Assembly: GCA_025451135.1 (NCBI GenBank)
Contig: JANWKW010000134.1
Span: 1 to 8,445, forward strand
Length of the DNA: 8,445 nt
Origin: Vulcanimicrobiia bacterium
Lineage (GTDB): Bacteria > Vulcanimicrobiota > Vulcanimicrobiia > Vulcanimicrobiales > Vulcanimicrobiaceae
Direction of reading: 5' to 3'
Below are positions 6,622 to 8,445 of the stretch, one piece after another (the first letter of the stretch is position 1; each line of letters begins with the position of its first letter). The translations under genes were made by a program, and so were the position numbers. Under the pieces are notes generated by a model. The model had not been told where the DNA came from. It made no database searches and saw only the letters and a program-made list of their open reading frames with translations.

Positions 6622-6701
6622 GGTCGGGCCCTTACGCCGCCGGGGCGTGAAACCTCTTGTCGCCCGCCCGGTAGATGTGGACGAGGAGAGCCAAAGACAT
6701 C
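6622..6701. promoter_or_regulatory. Divergent intergenic region between ABC exporter and zinc-finger gene
   Basis: These 80 bp must carry the promoters of both divergent genes, or overlap them. AAGGG on the minus strand (6633-6629) is a likely ribosome binding site for the ABC gene. GAGGAGAG (6683-6690) is the likely site for the plus-strand gene. An imperfect dyad lies between them: ACGCC (6634-6638) and GGCGT (6644-6648) with a 5-nt spacer, flanked by TT and AA-rich edges. It could be an operator. I found no convincing -35/-10 pair on either strand. Confidence 0.4.
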
Positions 6702-7310
6702 ATGGACTGCTACTTCCACTCCCACGTCCCCTCGGTCGCCCCGTGCGGCGACTGCGGAAAGCCGATCTGCGCGACCTGCCGCGACTCCGCCGGGCACTGC
6801 CCGTCCTGCCGCCTCGCCGCGAAGATGGAGACCGCCCAGGCGTCCCGCCAGCAGATCGGCGGCCAGGTCCCGCCGCGCCAGCATGCCGACTATCAGCAAC
6901 AGCAGTACCGGCAGCAGTACCAGGCACCGCCGTCCGCGCCGACCATCCGGCAGACCGCGGTCGCGACCGCCGACGCCGTCGAATCGCGCGCTCTGGTCGC
7001 GCTCGGATACCCGCTGTTCCCGTTGGCCGCGATCGCGCTCGCCGACCGCAAGGCTTCGCCGGACCTGCGCAAGGGCGCTTGGCAGGCGCTCGGCTTCAAC
7101 GCCGCCTTCACCGCGCTGTGGTTCGTCCTGGGCGCGATGCAGCAGCTCCCGCTCTTCCAGGGCTTCGCGGCCTCGCTTACCCTCGCGCTCCTGGTCCCGG
7201 CGTTCTTCGTCGGCAGCGTCTACTACGGCATCAAGACGTGGACGGGCGACTATCCGCGGATCCCGATCCTGAGCGACTGGATCGACGACCGCATCCCGGC
7301 GAAGTCGTAA
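6702..7310 (+). CDS. B-box-like zinc finger protein with C-terminal DUF4870-like membrane domain
   Basis: A predicted membrane protein of 202 residues. The N-terminus carries a B-box-like zinc finger: Cys3/His6, Cys15/Cys18, Cys23/Cys26, His32, Cys33/Cys36, enough ligands for two zinc ions. A Gln/Pro-rich linker follows (about 50-80, QQQYRQQYQ). The C-terminal part has three hydrophobic segments near 94-112, 128-148 and 155-178, and ends in YPRIPILSDWIDDRIPAKS. That ending recalls the tail of DUF4870/Tic20-type small membrane proteins, where a Tyr-Pro motif follows the last helix. The ATG at 6702 is chosen because MDCYFH begins the finger and GAGGAGAG lies 11 bases upstream. An ATG at 6675 would add nine residues and has no ribosome binding site. 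It is likely the first gene of a two-gene operon with the secreted protein 27 bp downstream. Function unknown; zinc-dependent protein contact at the cytoplasmic membrane face is plausible. Confidence 0.8.
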   Translation: MDCYFHSHVPSVAPCGDCGKPICATCRDSAGHCPSCRLAAKMETAQASRQQIGGQVPPRQHADYQQQQYRQQYQAPPSAPTIRQTAVATADAVESRALVALGYPLFPLAAIALADRKASPDLRKGAWQALGFNAAFTALWFVLGAMQQLPLFQGFAASLTLALLVPAFFVGSVYYGIKTWTGDYPRIPILSDWIDDRIPAKS

Positions 7311-7337
7311 GGTCATCGAACGGCGAAGGCGCGTCTC

Positions 7338-7985
7338 ATGCAGAGCCTCGCCTTCTTCTTCCTGGCCCCGGTCCTGATCGCTACCCTCGGCGCGACCGCG
7401 GCAGATCCGCCGCGGCCCGCAGACGGAACGTACGTCTACGCGATCGTGGGGACGCCGGCGTTGACGTCCAGCACCGTCGTCGTACGGACGGACGGCGGCA
7501 CCGTCTCGACGACCGAATCCGTCTCCGTCGCCGGAGCGCCGGTCGTGGCGACGACGCAATACGCGACCGACACCCTGCTGCCGACGCACTATCGCGTCGT
7601 CGAGGCCGGCACGACCACCGACGTCGCTTTCTCCGGGACCACCGCGACCGTCGCCAAGCCGCCGCTCACGTTTCGCGCGAATCCCGGCACCGATCTGCTG
7701 GCCGTCGGCGACGGCATGGTCGCCTACGTCGCGATGTTGCCGTCGGTCCTGGCGGCCCATCCCGGGCGGCCGGTGAGTCTGCTCGGTCTCAACGGCGGCA
7801 AGGTCGTGACGGTGCGGTCGGTGCCGCCGACGGAGGCGCGGCCCGCGGACGTGCCGGCGGCCGATATCGCCGGCGCGATCGAGGAGACCGAAAACGGCCT
7901 GACCTTCTCGTACTGGACGGATCCGCGGACGAATGCCGTCGCCGCGATCGACGTCGCGGGTTTGACGATCAGGTTACTTCGCTAA
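7338..7985 (+). CDS. Small secreted or periplasmic protein of unknown function
   Basis: A 215-residue protein that I do not recognise. It starts with a typical signal peptide (MQSLAFFFLAPVLIATLGATA, cut probably after ATA at about 21). The mature part is rich in Val, Thr, Ala and Gly with alternating polar and hydrophobic residues, as in all-beta proteins, and contains no cysteine. The C-terminal stretch GLTFSYWTDPRTNAVAAIDV recalls the last strands of DUF3108-like periplasmic beta proteins, a weak impression only. The ATG has GAAGG eight bases upstream. It follows the zinc-finger gene by 27 bp and is probably co-transcribed with it. Its last four codons overlap the end of the convergent photolyase gene. 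Confidence 0.8.
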   Translation: MQSLAFFFLAPVLIATLGATAADPPRPADGTYVYAIVGTPALTSSTVVVRTDGGTVSTTESVSVAGAPVVATTQYATDTLLPTHYRVVEAGTTTDVAFSGTTATVAKPPLTFRANPGTDLLAVGDGMVAYVAMLPSVLAAHPGRPVSLLGLNGGKVVTVRSVPPTEARPADVPAADIAGAIEETENGLTFSYWTDPRTNAVAAIDVAGLTIRLLR

Positions 7986-8445
7986 GTGCGCGCGGTAGCG
8001 CGTCAGGAAGGCGTGCGCTTCGACGTCGTGGTCGACGACCGGCTGAGGATACTCCGCCGTTCCGAAGAGCGGGAGTTCGGTCTGGCCCGCGAGGCTGCGG
8101 CGCGACGGTGGCGGCGCGTGGGCTAACTCATCCACCCATGCCTTGACGTACGCGCCGTCGGGATCGTAGCGCCGGCGCTGGCGCTCCGGATTGTAGATAC
8201 GCGGATACTGCGCCATGTCGGCGCCGATACCGGCGATCCACTGCCAGTTGCCGTTGGCCAGCGCCAGATCGTCCTCGATCAGATAGCCGTCCCACTCGTC
8301 GCGCCCGATCCGCCAATCGACCCCGAGATCGAAGCACAGGAACGAGGCCGCCACCGCGCGCACGTGCGGATGCATCCAGCCGGTCGCGTGGAGTTGACGG
8401 ATGCCCGCGTCCACCAGCGGATAGCCCGTCCGGCCCGAACGCCAC
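7974..8445 (-). CDS. phr: DNA photolyase / cryptochrome family protein, C-terminal part (cut by window edge)
   Basis: This is the last 156 residues of the FAD-binding domain of a photolyase/cryptochrome, running off the window at 8445. The first full codon is TGG at 8444-8442. Family motifs in order: WRSGRTGYPLVDAGIRQL, then TGWMHPHVRAVAASFL, then DLGVDWRIG, then NGNWQWIAGIGADM, RIYNPERQ, YDPDGAYVKAWVDEL and the tail YPQPVVDHDVEAHAF. Class I CPD photolyases use FAD and blue light to split pyrimidine dimers. The WQW pair that touches flavin and lesion is intact. The residue matching Asn378 of E. coli photolyase, near flavin N5, appears to be Ala (ALANGNW). The antenna domain is outside the window, so repair enzyme versus cryptochrome cannot be settled. 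The reading frame continues upstream of the GTG at 8414, which is not the start. Confidence 0.93.
   Translation of the reverse strand, partial: WRSGRTGYPLVDAGIRQLHATGWMHPHVRAVAASFLCFDLGVDWRIGRDEWDGYLIEDDLALANGNWQWIAGIGADMAQYPRIYNPERQRRRYDPDGAYVKAWVDELAHAPPPSRRSLAGQTELPLFGTAEYPQPVVDHDVEAHAFLTRYRAHLAK

Noticed and set aside
6618..7760. A 380-codon minus-strand frame opposite the zinc-finger and secreted-protein genes
   Set aside because: Its composition is dominated by Arg, Gly and Asp with no motif. The plus-strand genes have zinc ligands, membrane segments, a signal peptide and ribosome binding sites.
5590..8146. Long plus-strand frames (5590-7272 and 6389-8146)
   Set aside because: They run across the antisense of the ABC transporter and then out of frame through the zinc-finger and secreted-protein genes. 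The sequence is Arg/Pro/Ser-rich and low in complexity, typical of shadow frames in high-GC DNA.

Overview
The window is a GC-rich bacterial chromosomal segment with dense, short-spaced genes. No tRNA, rRNA, CRISPR array, transposase or phage gene was seen. A flagellar rod cluster, a secreted tricorn-type protease and a photolyase indicate a motile, light-exposed, free-living bacterium. The phylum cannot be fixed from this sequence. High GC, a tricorn homologue and a B-box-like zinc finger protein would fit an environmental lineage such as Vulcanimicrobiota/Eremiobacterota, but that is a guess.

Layout from left to right. Positions 1-148 hold a C-rich tract (G-quadruplex-capable on the minus strand) and no convincing gene. 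Positions 149-3439 (minus) encode an exported tricorn-like S41 protease with beta-propeller repeats and a PDZ domain. Positions 3440-3533 are a compact intergenic stretch with a perfect 15-bp hairpin and two mutually exclusive smaller inverted repeats. Positions 3534-4819 (minus) carry flgB-flgC-fliE, tightly packed and read in that order. Positions 4820-4878 hold a good candidate sigma-28-type flagellar promoter and a short hairpin after the preceding gene. Positions 4879-6618 (minus) encode an ABCB-type exporter half-transporter. An 83-bp divergent region (6619-6701) separates it from a plus-strand pair: a zinc-finger/membrane protein (6702-7310) and a small secreted protein of unknown function (7338-7985). 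The last gene (7974-8445, minus) is the C-terminal part of a photolyase/cryptochrome, cut by the window edge. It overlaps the preceding gene tail to tail by 12 bp.

How the genes work together. FlgB and FlgC are proximal rod proteins and FliE joins the rod to the MS ring, so these three form one functional unit with its own candidate promoter. The usual next gene, fliF, is absent here and the tricorn gene follows instead, so the rest of the flagellar regulon must lie elsewhere. The ABC exporter, the tricorn protease and the plus-strand pair show no obvious functional link to the flagellum.

The most interesting points are in the non-coding DNA. flgB has a sigma-28-like promoter whose -10 element lies so close to the start codon that the mRNA would be leaderless or nearly so. 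The tricorn gene shows the same spacing of a TANNNT box to its start codon. The fliE-tricorn gap carries a set of alternative RNA folds. I found no clearly new multi-gene system.
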